DNA from: UBA3103 sp002365855
GTDB lineage: Bacteria > Bacillota > Desulfotomaculia > Desulfotomaculales > Pelotomaculaceae
NCBI GenBank assembly: GCA_030627625.1
Contig: DAOURR010000023.1
Location: 1-31,164, forward strand
Reading direction: 5' to 3'
DNA length: 31,164 nucleotides
The first letter of the stretch is position 1; each line of letters opens with the position of its first letter. Shown one piece after another: positions 15,833-22,986 of the stretch. The translations under genes were made by a program, and so were the position numbers. The notes under the pieces were generated by a model. That model was not told where the DNA came from, did no database searches, and worked only from the letters and a program-made list of their open reading frames with translations.

Positions 15833-16948
15833 GTGATTAATGAAGACACAAAGAAATTTGGGGCCTGTATTACTAAACTGATTAACAAGGAAGATTTGCT
15901 TCGTGCAGAGGCAAAAGAAATGTTTTGCCAGGTTCTGCTTGATGAACAGCCGGAAATGCAGCAGGGGGCTTTTTTAGCCGCACTCACGTCGAAAGGGGAA
16001 ACTGCCGAGGAAATTGCCGGTAGTTGGGAAGCTATCTATGAACTTGATACTGTCAAAGTGATACCTGACCTTTCTGGCCCGATCGTGGAAAACTGCGGAA
16101 CGGGGATGGACGTGGTAAAGACTTTTAATATAAGTACAGCCGCTTCGATTATTGCCGCGGCTAACGGCATTCCAATGGCCAAACATGGAGCCAGGGCGAT
16201 CACCAGTGCATGTGGCACGGTTGACATTTTAGAAGAATTGGGTGTCGATGTAGAGTGCAGTCCGGAAATTGTCAAGAGGAGTATCGAAAAAGCTGGCATA
16301 GGGATTTTTAACGGAATGAGTCCCAAAATCCACCCACGGGCTTTGGGAAGGATACTCTCGCAAATTTCCTTCGGGACTACTTTGAATATCGCCGCTTCCC
16401 TGGCCAACCCCGCTTTACCCCACTATGGTGTGCGCGGAGTGTATGCCAGAGAACTGGTGGAACCTGTTGCCCGGGTTATGCGGGAGATAGGCTATGAGAG
16501 AGCCATTGTTATCCACGGATTAGCGGAAGATGGGATGCAAGGTATGGATGAAGCTTCCACGCTTGGGGGGACAATTGTTGCTGAACTGCGCGAAAATGGT
16601 GAAATAAACCAATACTCATTATTTCCTGAAGAAATTGGAATCCGCCGAACCCAAAAAGATTTGCTCGCCCCTTGCGGAAACAGGGAAGAAGAGGCTTTGC
16701 GCTTGCTGGCTGTTTTAAATGGGAAGGAAGAAGGTGCACGTTCGGATATAGTATGCCTCAATGCAGCATTCATATTTTATCTGATGGATGCCGGGACCAG
16801 CCTTCAGAAAGGCTACCACCAGGCTAAAGAAATTATTCAATCTGGTAAAGCAATTGAAAAGCTTAAGGATTGGGTAAGGGAACAAAACCAGGAGCCTGAA
16901 AAAGGGATGAAAAAACTGGACCGGTTATTGAGCATGTCATTGAATTAA
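15833..16948 (+). CDS. TrpD-like phosphoribosyltransferase with divergent acceptor site
   Basis: A 371-residue member of the anthranilate phosphoribosyltransferase / class III glycosyltransferase family: helical N-terminal domain (about 5-75), then the alpha/beta PRPP domain. Retained motifs are CGTG.D...TFNIST (88-102), KHG.R (117-121) and GMDE (237-240, the Mg-binding Asp-Glu). Altered ones: GTGGDG reads GTGMDV; KHGNR reads KHGAR, losing the Asn used to bind anthranilate; SxSGSADxLE reads SACGTVDILE; and the Arg-rich VRRELGIRT stretch reads LSQISFGTT. No other trp gene is near. It therefore probably transfers phosphoribose, or acts by phosphorolysis, on another substrate. The start is GTG with GGGGG upstream. 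Being second in a cobalamin-riboswitch operon, it may act in cobamide lower-ligand chemistry, which is a hypothesis. Confidence 0.85.
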   Translation: MINEDTKKFGACITKLINKEDLLRAEAKEMFCQVLLDEQPEMQQGAFLAALTSKGETAEEIAGSWEAIYELDTVKVIPDLSGPIVENCGTGMDVVKTFNISTAASIIAAANGIPMAKHGARAITSACGTVDILEELGVDVECSPEIVKRSIEKAGIGIFNGMSPKIHPRALGRILSQISFGTTLNIAASLANPALPHYGVRGVYARELVEPVARVMREIGYERAIVIHGLAEDGMQGMDEASTLGGTIVAELRENGEINQYSLFPEEIGIRRTQKDLLAPCGNREEEALRLLAVLNGKEEGARSDIVCLNAAFIFYLMDAGTSLQKGYHQAKEIIQSGKAIEKLKDWVREQNQEPEKGMKKLDRLLSMSLN

Positions 16949-16955
16949 TTGGTTA

Positions 16956-17235
16956 CCTCCACCTCAAACCTTCCTTACTTGCAATCGCAAGGGGTAGGTG
17001 GAGGATGAAAACTGCATATTACCCCTTGTTCATGAACATATGTTTGTGATAAAATAAGAACGAGGGGGTAAGTAGTAGAAGCCTTGAACCGGGCCAAAGT
17101 TGTCAAAGGGAAGCTATGCTAAAACATGATGCCTTCGCGGGCAAGTATTTCCATAACGGGAGATGCGTTCAAGGGTTATTATGGCATTGCTCTTTGAAGC
17201 CCCCATCTTCTTAAGTGGGGGAGGTTCACTGAAAA
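16956..17235 (+). mobile_element. Relic or non-autonomous IS200/IS605 (TnpB-type) element
   Basis: The right end contains TTGAAGCCCCCATCTTC and a hairpin CCCCCA / TGGGGG (17200-17205 with 17216-17221) ending in GAGGTTCAC. That is the characteristic 3' end of IS1341/IS605-group elements, where the TnpB guide RNA scaffold also lies. The left side has a long hairpin, CCTCCACCT / AGGTGGAGG (16956-16964 with 16996-17004), enclosing CTTGC-AATC-GCAAG and preceded by GGTTA. No transposase frame survives in between, so this is a relic or palindrome-ended mini-element. A 42-codon open frame (17181-17309) overlaps the right end and continues past it; I do not recognise it. Boundaries are approximate. 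Confidence 0.5.
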
Positions 17236-17352
17236 AATTACACCTGTTAGGAGAAGATGATTTTGTTGATTTAGCAGAACAAGTCAAGATCAAAAAATTA
17301 CAGCTCTGATGAGGGCCGTTGGGCTGTAGATAAATCCACAAACCAGCGGAAC

Positions 17353-17405
17353 GGGGACATTATTGGCGGGTTAAAACCCGCCCTACATTGCTTAGTAATG
17401 TCCCC
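17353..17405. repeat. Palindromic dispersed repeat (nested hairpin)
   Basis: Outer arms GGGGACATTA (17353-17362) and TAATGTCCCC (17396-17405) are perfect inverted repeats. Nested inside is a second perfect hairpin, GGCGGG / CCCGCC (17365-17370 with 17377-17382). It starts six bases beyond the stop of the DUF3795 gene on the opposite strand. It has no T run and looks like a small dispersed palindromic element rather than a terminator. Confidence 0.7.
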
Positions 17406-17411
17406 AACTAA

Positions 17412-17939
17412 TCACTTCTTCTTAGCCATCTGCTGGATGATTTCTTCCTTATGCTGACTTACAAAGTCACAACCTGGGGCTCCGCCGCATTTCCAGCAGG
17501 CCATGTCGTAGGCGGAATTGATAGTACCGCAGGCGGGACATGAATAGTGTTCGACCATTTCCTTATACCATTGTTCATAACCTGCTTCCTTGATGCGTTC
17601 CTGGGATTTCCACAGCTCGATCCTATGTGGCATTGCGGCTTGAAATACTTTTAATTCTTCGCAGGGATAATCCGCACATTCTCCACAGAATTCTATCTCT
17701 TTTTCAGCGGCGCACTTAAACATTGTGCAGAGGCTCTCGCAATAATAACAGCGCTTATCCGAGCGGCAGCCGTTGCATTGCAGCTTATCAAGCGGCTGCC
17801 CGGTACGCTTGGACATCACTTCAAGCCTTTTCGGGTCTTCATGGGCGCCAATATACACGGTGCATGAGGGGCAGAACAACCCGCAAACGGCGGCAAGCCG
17901 TTTGTCCGGAATACAAGGATTTTTGCTGGTACTATCCAT
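17412..17939 (-). CDS. DUF3795 cysteine-rich protein with C-terminal zinc ribbon
   Basis: A 175-residue cytoplasmic protein with 19 cysteines. The DUF3795 part (about 15-95) has CGLFCPSC (19-26), CNGC (55-58), CYYC (64-67) and FCGECADYPC (85-93). Family members have CGxxCxxC, CxGC and CxxCxxxPC groups and presumably bind zinc or an Fe-S cluster; no reaction is assigned. A helical linker leads to an extra zinc-ribbon-like tail, CPAC (134-137) and CWKC (148-151). The start is ATG with GAAGGGATGG about 12 bases before it. It lies 58 bases downstream of a second DUF3795 gene and the sigma factor, all on the minus strand, and may be the last gene of their operon. Confidence 0.8.
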   Translation of the reverse strand: MDSTSKNPCIPDKRLAAVCGLFCPSCTVYIGAHEDPKRLEVMSKRTGQPLDKLQCNGCRSDKRCYYCESLCTMFKCAAEKEIEFCGECADYPCEELKVFQAAMPHRIELWKSQERIKEAGYEQWYKEMVEHYSCPACGTINSAYDMACWKCGGAPGCDFVSQHKEEIIQQMAKKK

Positions 17940-17997
17940 AAATTTGCACCATCCCTTCTTTTAGTATAATTTCCGTCCTTTCTTAATCTAAGAGGAG

Positions 17998-18465
17998 TTA
18001 TTTTAGTTGAGGCCCTTTGCAGATTACCATTTTGCCCCCAAAATATCTTGGCATGATTTCGGGATATTTTTTCAGCCATTCGGTTAGACCTTTGTGTTTG
18101 ATGTAACATAGGTTAAACACTTTCATATTGTGTGGCAGGTTATTGGCCAAGTCAGCACATGGTTGTAATTTGACGCAAGGAAATTCCTGACATTCGAAGC
18201 AGAAGTCTACGCCATGTTCGACTGCACAGGCGTAAGTTTCACATGTGCCGCCGGGGGATTCAAAAATTGTTTCCTTTGTACAGCCAACATAAGGCATTTT
18301 CCCTGCCAGCGGCCGGCAACCTTGACAGGGTAATTTGTCTCTGTTATGTCCTCTGGAAACTAGCGACTCCATCACAGCAGGGTCATCTTTAGCCAGATAG
18401 CACGGACAGTGGCCACAAGAGAGTCCGCATGGCGCAGCTAAAGTTTTCTCCTCGGTAGTGCTCAT
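17998..18465 (-). CDS. DUF3795 cysteine-rich protein
   Basis: A 155-residue paralogue of the next gene downstream. It shows the family cysteine pattern: CGLSCGHCPC (13-22), CQGC (47-50), Cys62, Cys75, Cys80 and FCFECQEFPC (88-97). It lacks the C-terminal zinc ribbon of its neighbour and ends in a short helical tail. Twelve or more ordered cysteines imply a metal or Fe-S centre (inference); function is unknown. The start is ATG preceded by AAGGAG nine bases upstream. It starts 66 bases after the sigma-factor stop, with no obvious terminator between, so co-transcription with the sigma gene is likely. Confidence 0.8.
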   Translation of the reverse strand: MSTTEEKTLAAPCGLSCGHCPCYLAKDDPAVMESLVSRGHNRDKLPCQGCRPLAGKMPYVGCTKETIFESPGGTCETYACAVEHGVDFCFECQEFPCVKLQPCADLANNLPHNMKVFNLCYIKHKGLTEWLKKYPEIMPRYFGGKMVICKGPQLK

Positions 18466-18531
18466 AAAATCAGTCTCCTTGATTTGTTTTGCTGTTTAGA
18501 CTGATAAAAGAGCAAAAGGTTACCAAAAATT

Positions 18532-19338
18532 TTAAGAAAAAGCAGCCCATTTTTTTTTGGCAAATCCTTCTTTAATAAATTTTGCCAATACTTCGTCATT
18601 GTCTGCCAGGTAAACGTTTTTGTATATATCGCGCAGGTCTCGCATGTAAATTTTTAACTTGTCCGGGATGGGAATCATGGGCAGGGGGTTGGTTATCGAA
18701 TCTTTTGTTATCCATCCTCGCGAAATACCGCGTTTAACCCACTGCTCACAGCGGCAGGGATTTGATTTTTTAATTAACTGGCACCTGCTTTCCATGAAGC
18801 CAATTATTCTGTTTTTAGCCCGGTGCAGCGTTGACTTGACCGAACTCACGGAACAATCCAATATTTCGGCCACAAGTTTGTAGGGCAAACCTAATCCTAC
18901 TGCTAAGAAAAAAACCTTTTTCTGGTTAACGGTCAGGCATTCCGTAAAAGCATTCATGCAGACCCGCATCACTTCGTTGATCATTAATTTGGTTTCCGGG
19001 CCGTAAGCAGGATGAGGATCAGCTAATTCCTCAACAGAACAACCTGAATCTTCGGCAATTTCATAAACATATAGTTTTTTCCTTCGTTTCATGTAGTCAT
19101 TGGCAACATTGACGGCGATTCGATATATCCAGGTAAAAAAAGAACTTTCTTCCCTGAAGGTGTGAAAGGAACGAAAGGCCCGTAAAAAGGTTTCCTGGGT
19201 TATATCCTCAGCGTCATTACGACGGTCAGCGACCGTAGACCCCCTGTTGGCGAGCCCTAGGGCCAGCCTGTATACCTTGACATAGTTATCGCGGTATAGT
19301 TGGTCAAAATGTTCCGTAAAATCCTTGGGCTGAGGCAA
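18532..19338 (-). CDS. ECF-type sigma-70 family RNA polymerase sigma factor with C-terminal extension
   Basis: A 268-residue sigma factor that should direct RNA polymerase to alternative promoters. Region 2 spans about 14-88 (DAEDITQETFLRAFRSF, then FFTWIYRIAVNVANDYMKRR). Region 4 spans about 125-183 with the helix-turn-helix LPYKLVAEILDCSVSSVKST. An 85-residue extension follows, absent from ordinary ECF factors, with Cys186 and CRCEQW (Cys195, Cys197) and two C-terminal helices. No anti-sigma gene is adjacent, so the extension may regulate activity (inference). The start is TTG, six bases after AGAGGGG. Two DUF3795 genes follow on the same strand. A truncated relative lies immediately upstream. 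Confidence 0.87.
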   Translation of the reverse strand: MPQPKDFTEHFDQLYRDNYVKVYRLALGLANRGSTVADRRNDAEDITQETFLRAFRSFHTFREESSFFTWIYRIAVNVANDYMKRRKKLYVYEIAEDSGCSVEELADPHPAYGPETKLMINEVMRVCMNAFTECLTVNQKKVFFLAVGLGLPYKLVAEILDCSVSSVKSTLHRAKNRIIGFMESRCQLIKKSNPCRCEQWVKRGISRGWITKDSITNPLPMIPIPDKLKIYMRDLRDIYKNVYLADNDEVLAKFIKEGFAKKKWAAFS

Positions 19339-19417
19339 TTGTGTCCCCTCTTTCTTAAGTTGGATTGTTCTGACGGGTTATCTCCGGCTACATCGGCGAC
19401 TACAACTGGCTCAGGCC

Positions 19418-19549
19418 GCATCAGGGTCTGGCTGCAAAACGCCTGCAACTGTTACTATGTCCGCCTGTAAGTTTCAGGGCCAGCCTGTATACCTTGGTCT
19501 GGTTGTCCTGATAGAGCCGGTCAAAAAGATCTGTTAGTTCTTCGGACAT
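19418..19549 (-). pseudogene. N-terminal fragment of a second ECF sigma factor
   Basis: Reading from the ATG at 19549, MSEELTDLFDRLYQDNQT then KVYRLALKLTGG closely matches the first 30 residues of the sigma factor downstream (FDQLYRDNYVKVYRLALGL). The DNA is also similar: GGCCAGCCTGTATACCTTG occurs in both. After about residue 32 the similarity stops and the frame ends at TGA after 43 residues. The rest of region 2 and all of region 4 are missing. It looks like the stub of a duplicated gene whose body was lost, possibly by recombination between the two copies. Its ribosome binding site is weak. Confidence 0.7.
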
Positions 19550-19925
19550 GAAGATCAACTTTTTCTAAAAGGGTAATTATCTATCAATTTCGATGATGAC
19601 TTTATAAGTCCTTTTAGCACCGGCAGGCAACTTTTAGGTATCTGGCGGTAAGCTGGAAAATTGGGCCAGACTTTACTCTGCTAATTTCTCTCAAAACAGC
19701 TTTGACCAAGCGTTGACTGTTGAACCAAAACCATTATGAGATGCGAGGGTTTGTCTTTTTCTCGTGGAATTACTAAGAAACGTAGTTATTTCAATCATAT
19801 AATGAGGTTATTTTTATGCTGCAAAAGGCTGTAACTTATTAAAAAAGCATTTTGGCTATCATTCCTTATAGACCGGCCAGGATCAAATCATAGGACGCTC
19901 GATAAAGGAAATTATCGCAGCACTA
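19550..19925. other. Intergenic region without a recognised gene
   Basis: A 376-base AT-rich gap. On the minus strand a short open tail (19577-19632, KLPAGAKRTYKVIIEIDR then stop) has a protein-like composition and could be the end of a decayed gene, but an in-frame stop precedes it. No convincing promoter, RNA gene or terminator was found. Confidence 0.4.
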
Positions 19926-20861
19926 TTAAATAACCGCCTGCCCGGTTATGGTCAATAAACATTTACCAGCGTCCATCTCGGCCTTAACTCCCAGCGGAAG
20001 AGTGGCTTTATGGGCGCCGTGGCCGGCTCCAAGGCCGTAAAAGCAAGGTTTTTTCAGAACTGTGAACATATCCATGAATACTTCCAGCAGGGTAAAAGAA
20101 GTCTCGATGTGTTTTGCCACACAGCCAACGCATTCTCCGAAAACCACACCGGCTGCCTCATCCAGTTTACCCGCCAAACGCAGTTGTTGGAGCATTCGTT
20201 CAACCCGGTAAGGAGGCTCTCCAATCTCTTCAAGGAATAGTATGGTCCCGCGCGTATCAATTTCGTATGGTGTGCCGAGTGAAGATACAACCAGTGAAAG
20301 GTTTCCGCCGGTAAGACGGCCGGAGCAGCGGCCGGGATAGATAACCAGGGGCTCAAAGTCCGGTTGGTTTGGGATTGCGCCAAGGGTGGAGGTGCGGGTT
20401 ACAGCCTTTAAAAACTGCGTGATGGTAAAATCCCCCGGCTCATTCCCGAAATCAGTATCCAGCATAGGTCCGGAAAAGGTGACCAGGCCGGTCTCTTTCC
20501 AGATTGCCAGCTGCAGGGCGGTAATGTCGCTATAGCCGATCAGGATTTTAGGGTGGTCCCGGATTACTTTGTAATCTATTTGTGCAAGTAGCCTCATGCT
20601 GCCGTAACCGCCGCGCAGGCAGACAATACCATCCACTTCAACGTTCATAAATACGCCATGCAAATCGTCAAGCCGTTCCATGTCCGTACCGGCCAGGTAC
20701 ATGTTTTTTTTAAGCGCGTTTGGGGCAAGTGCGATCTTAAAACCCATGTCCTCCAGGACACTAATCCCCTTCTCCACGCAGGCAGATTCCCTCGCAGGGC
20801 TTGACGGAGCGATAATCCCCAGTGTTGATCCTGACTTCAGGGCGGGCGGTTTAATAACCAT
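19926..20861 (-). CDS. S66-family LD-carboxypeptidase
   Basis: A 311-residue peptidase of MEROPS family S66, which cleaves the L,D bond before the terminal D-Ala of murein tetrapeptides, usually in the cytoplasm for wall recycling. The Ser-Glu-His triad is recognisable: Ser111 in the nucleophile elbow IGYSDITAL, Glu211 or Glu212 in LFLEEIGEPPYRV, and His281 in GAGHGAHKATLPLG. The N terminus LKSGSTLGIIAPSSP is the family opening. Length matches LdcA. No signal peptide is seen. The related microcin-immunity MccF proteins share this fold, so substrate is not certain. The start is ATG with GAGGT 11 bases upstream. It is a single gene, divergent from the transporter operon. Confidence 0.9.
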   Translation of the reverse strand: MVIKPPALKSGSTLGIIAPSSPARESACVEKGISVLEDMGFKIALAPNALKKNMYLAGTDMERLDDLHGVFMNVEVDGIVCLRGGYGSMRLLAQIDYKVIRDHPKILIGYSDITALQLAIWKETGLVTFSGPMLDTDFGNEPGDFTITQFLKAVTRTSTLGAIPNQPDFEPLVIYPGRCSGRLTGGNLSLVVSSLGTPYEIDTRGTILFLEEIGEPPYRVERMLQQLRLAGKLDEAAGVVFGECVGCVAKHIETSFTLLEVFMDMFTVLKKPCFYGLGAGHGAHKATLPLGVKAEMDAGKCLLTITGQAVI

Positions 20862-21079
20862 CTGTCTAAAGACCTCATCTCATTTTATTTATGAAAAGAG
20901 TTTGTTGAAATTTTTTATGAGATTAGATATTACCAAACACAAGTTTATACCGGGGATGCTTTCGGCAGCTCAAGCATATTAATTAATATGTATATCTTGT
21001 TCAAAACTGAACTGTCAACTGGAAACAGGCGGAGACATAAGGCAGCTGTGATTTTGTTGCGAAACATCAGACGTAAATG

Positions 21080-21108
21080 TTGCCCGGACTCAGGGACAAT
21101 AGTATAAT
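21080..21108 (+). promoter_or_regulatory. Candidate sigma-A promoter for the ecfT-ecfA operon
   Basis: TTGCCC (21080-21085), a 17-base spacer, then TATAAT (21103-21108). The start would be near 21115, giving a 135-base leader before the TTG chosen for the T subunit. The leader holds a short hairpin, GGTGA / TCACC near 21117-21136, but no riboswitch class I recognise. Confidence 0.5.
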
Positions 21109-21249
21109 TAACTATCGGTGATCAGGAAGGTCACCATACTCAGCACAGGGTATCATTATTTTTTACGGATACATGCCATGGAGGTACGCTGGGAAAGGAC
21201 CCGGCATATCCCGTGGCTTTTTGGTTTACAGGGGCAGGGGGCTATAATA

Positions 21250-22056
21250 TTGAAACTTTTTTCTCCGGTCTCAACGGGCGACCAGTTCAAAGGTATTTTC
21301 AAAATGGATCCCAGGGTCAAAGTGGTTGCCATATTCAGTTACGTGTTTATTGCCTCCACGCTGACCGCGACGGCGTATCAGAGCGCCGCCCTGGTGTTCC
21401 TGTTTGTTATTGCAGGGTTTTCCCGCTTATCTCCGGTTCGCCTGCTGAAAAGGATGGCCTGGGTTATCCCTTTCGGAGGTGTACTGATACTGATTTTCCC
21501 TTTCATAACGCCGGGCCCGCCGGTATTTGTTCTTAATGCCGGTCCAATAACCTTGGTCGCTTCTGACACAGGCGTAACGCTGGCAACTATGCTTTTTTTG
21601 AGGGTGGCGTGCGCAGTTACAGCACTATATATTCTGACAGCCACCACTGGTTTCAGGGTGCTTATGGACACCTTCAAACAATTAAAGGCGCCTGACATTA
21701 TGGTTACTCTTGTTGAGTTTACCTGGCGTTACGCCTTTGTACTTGCCGGAGAAACTCGGAGGATGCTGGCGGCAAGCAGGGCTAGGGGGTTTGATGGGTG
21801 CGGCAGCCTTTTTAACCGTCATGTCACAAAGACGATCGGGCAGCTGGTCGGCGTCCTTTTCATCCGTTCCTGGGAGCGGGGTGAGCGGGTCTACAGCGCG
21901 ATGCTGGCGCGGGGGTTTTCCGGCCCGGCCGGGGCAGTTTCTGTGCAAAGCCCATGCCTGAGAGACGTTTGCGCCGGCGCGGGAATAATGTTTTTTGCGA
22001 TGGGCCTTCGTCTGGGTGAATACGGAGGGCTAATATGGCAAATATCATCGAGGTAG
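21250..22056 (+). CDS. Energy-coupling factor transporter transmembrane T subunit (CbiQ/EcfT)
   Basis: Membrane coupling subunit of an ECF-type micronutrient importer, about 268 residues with some five hydrophobic segments. Diagnostic are the two Ala-Arg-Gly motifs on the cytoplasmic coupling helices, SRARGFDG and MLARGFSGP, which transmit ATPase motion. The frame is open back to a GTG at 21118, but TTG at 21250 gives the usual N terminus ahead of FKMDPRVK and has GGGGCAGGGGG upstream. The GTG would start almost at the predicted transcription start. It overlaps the ATPase gene by 22 bases, indicating coupling. No substrate-binding S component (CbiM, BioY, RibU and so on) is adjacent, so the cargo is unknown. 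It may serve S components encoded elsewhere. Confidence 0.88.
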   Translation: MKLFSPVSTGDQFKGIFKMDPRVKVVAIFSYVFIASTLTATAYQSAALVFLFVIAGFSRLSPVRLLKRMAWVIPFGGVLILIFPFITPGPPVFVLNAGPITLVASDTGVTLATMLFLRVACAVTALYILTATTGFRVLMDTFKQLKAPDIMVTLVEFTWRYAFVLAGETRRMLAASRARGFDGCGSLFNRHVTKTIGQLVGVLFIRSWERGERVYSAMLARGFSGPAGAVSVQSPCLRDVCAGAGIMFFAMGLRLGEYGGLIWQISSR

Positions 22057-22859
22057 AAGATCTTTTCTTTACGTACAAGGACGGAACCAGGGCGCTGAAC
22101 GGAATCAGCCTTAACATTGAGGAAGGCGCCAGAGTGGCCATGCTTGGTCCTAACGGCGCTGGGAAGTCCACATTGCTTCTGCATTTAAACGGCATTCTCC
22201 TGCCCCAAAAAGGAAGCGTCAGGTTATTAGGGCAGGAAATTAACCGGCGGAATGAAAAGTGGGCTCGTAATATTGTCGGCCTTGTTTTTCAGGACCCTGA
22301 CGACCAGGTTTTTTCGTCCACCGTCTGGGATGATGTAGCATTTGGACCTGTCAACATGCGGCTGGCGCCTGATGAAATTGAAAGAAGGGTAGAAATGTCC
22401 CTGGCGGCAGTTAACATGGAAGAGTACCGTGATAAACTTCCTTACCGCCTCAGTTGCGGCCAGAAAAAGAGAGTTGCCATCGCTGGTGTGCTGGCCATGA
22501 ACCCGAGGGTGGTAGTACTTGACGAGCCGGTGGGCAGCCTGGATCCCGCTGGACAGCAGATCCTGATGGACATCCTTGGCCGGCTGAACGATTGCGGAAC
22601 CACCGTGATCATTGCCACCCACGATGTTGACCTGGCCGCAAGCTGGGCCCGGCAGGTTTTAGTGATCAAAGATGGCCGCATCCTGGCAGGGGGTGGGCCA
22701 GAAGTCCTGGCTGATGAGAAGGTGATTGGAGAGGCTGGACTGCGCTTACCATTAATAGCGCAGGTCTTTAATCTTCTGCCGGAAATGAACCTTGACCATG
22801 TCCCGCTCACTGTTGAAGAAGCTGTTCTTTTATTGAAGAATATAACCAGAAAAGAATAA
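22035..22859 (+). CDS. Energy-coupling factor transporter ATP-binding subunit (CbiO/EcfA)
   Basis: A 274-residue ABC ATPase that powers the adjacent T subunit at the inner face of the membrane. Motifs: Walker A GPNGAGKST (38-46), Q-loop FQDPDDQVF, signature LSCGQKKRVAIAG, Walker B VVVLDEP, D-loop GSLDP and H-loop ATHD. The signature normally reads LSGGQ, and a Cys replaces the first Gly. The segment after Walker B reads EPVGSLDP instead of the usual EPTAGLDP. The glycine that contacts ATP most directly is not obviously lost, so activity is likely. Only one ATPase is present, so it may act as a homodimer. ATG follows GGAGGG by five bases inside the end of the T gene. Confidence 0.92.
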   Translation: MANIIEVEDLFFTYKDGTRALNGISLNIEEGARVAMLGPNGAGKSTLLLHLNGILLPQKGSVRLLGQEINRRNEKWARNIVGLVFQDPDDQVFSSTVWDDVAFGPVNMRLAPDEIERRVEMSLAAVNMEEYRDKLPYRLSCGQKKRVAIAGVLAMNPRVVVLDEPVGSLDPAGQQILMDILGRLNDCGTTVIIATHDVDLAASWARQVLVIKDGRILAGGGPEVLADEKVIGEAGLRLPLIAQVFNLLPEMNLDHVPLTVEEAVLLLKNITRKE

Positions 22860-22986
22860 AATAGCAGGAATTATTTAACTATAATAAAATTACCCGCTTT
22901 TTTTGTTATAATATATAGTAAAGACATCAATGAACAATATTTGAGGTAATCTAACGCGATTACAGTATTGGATGAGGTAAGGGACA

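Noticed and set aside
15833..16948. Tryptophan biosynthesis gene trpD
   Set aside because: No trp neighbours, cobalamin riboswitch control, and substitution of anthranilate-contact residues.
21115..21249. Second cobalamin or Ni/Co riboswitch before ecfT
   Set aside because: No GCCACTG box and no NiCo-riboswitch consensus could be found.
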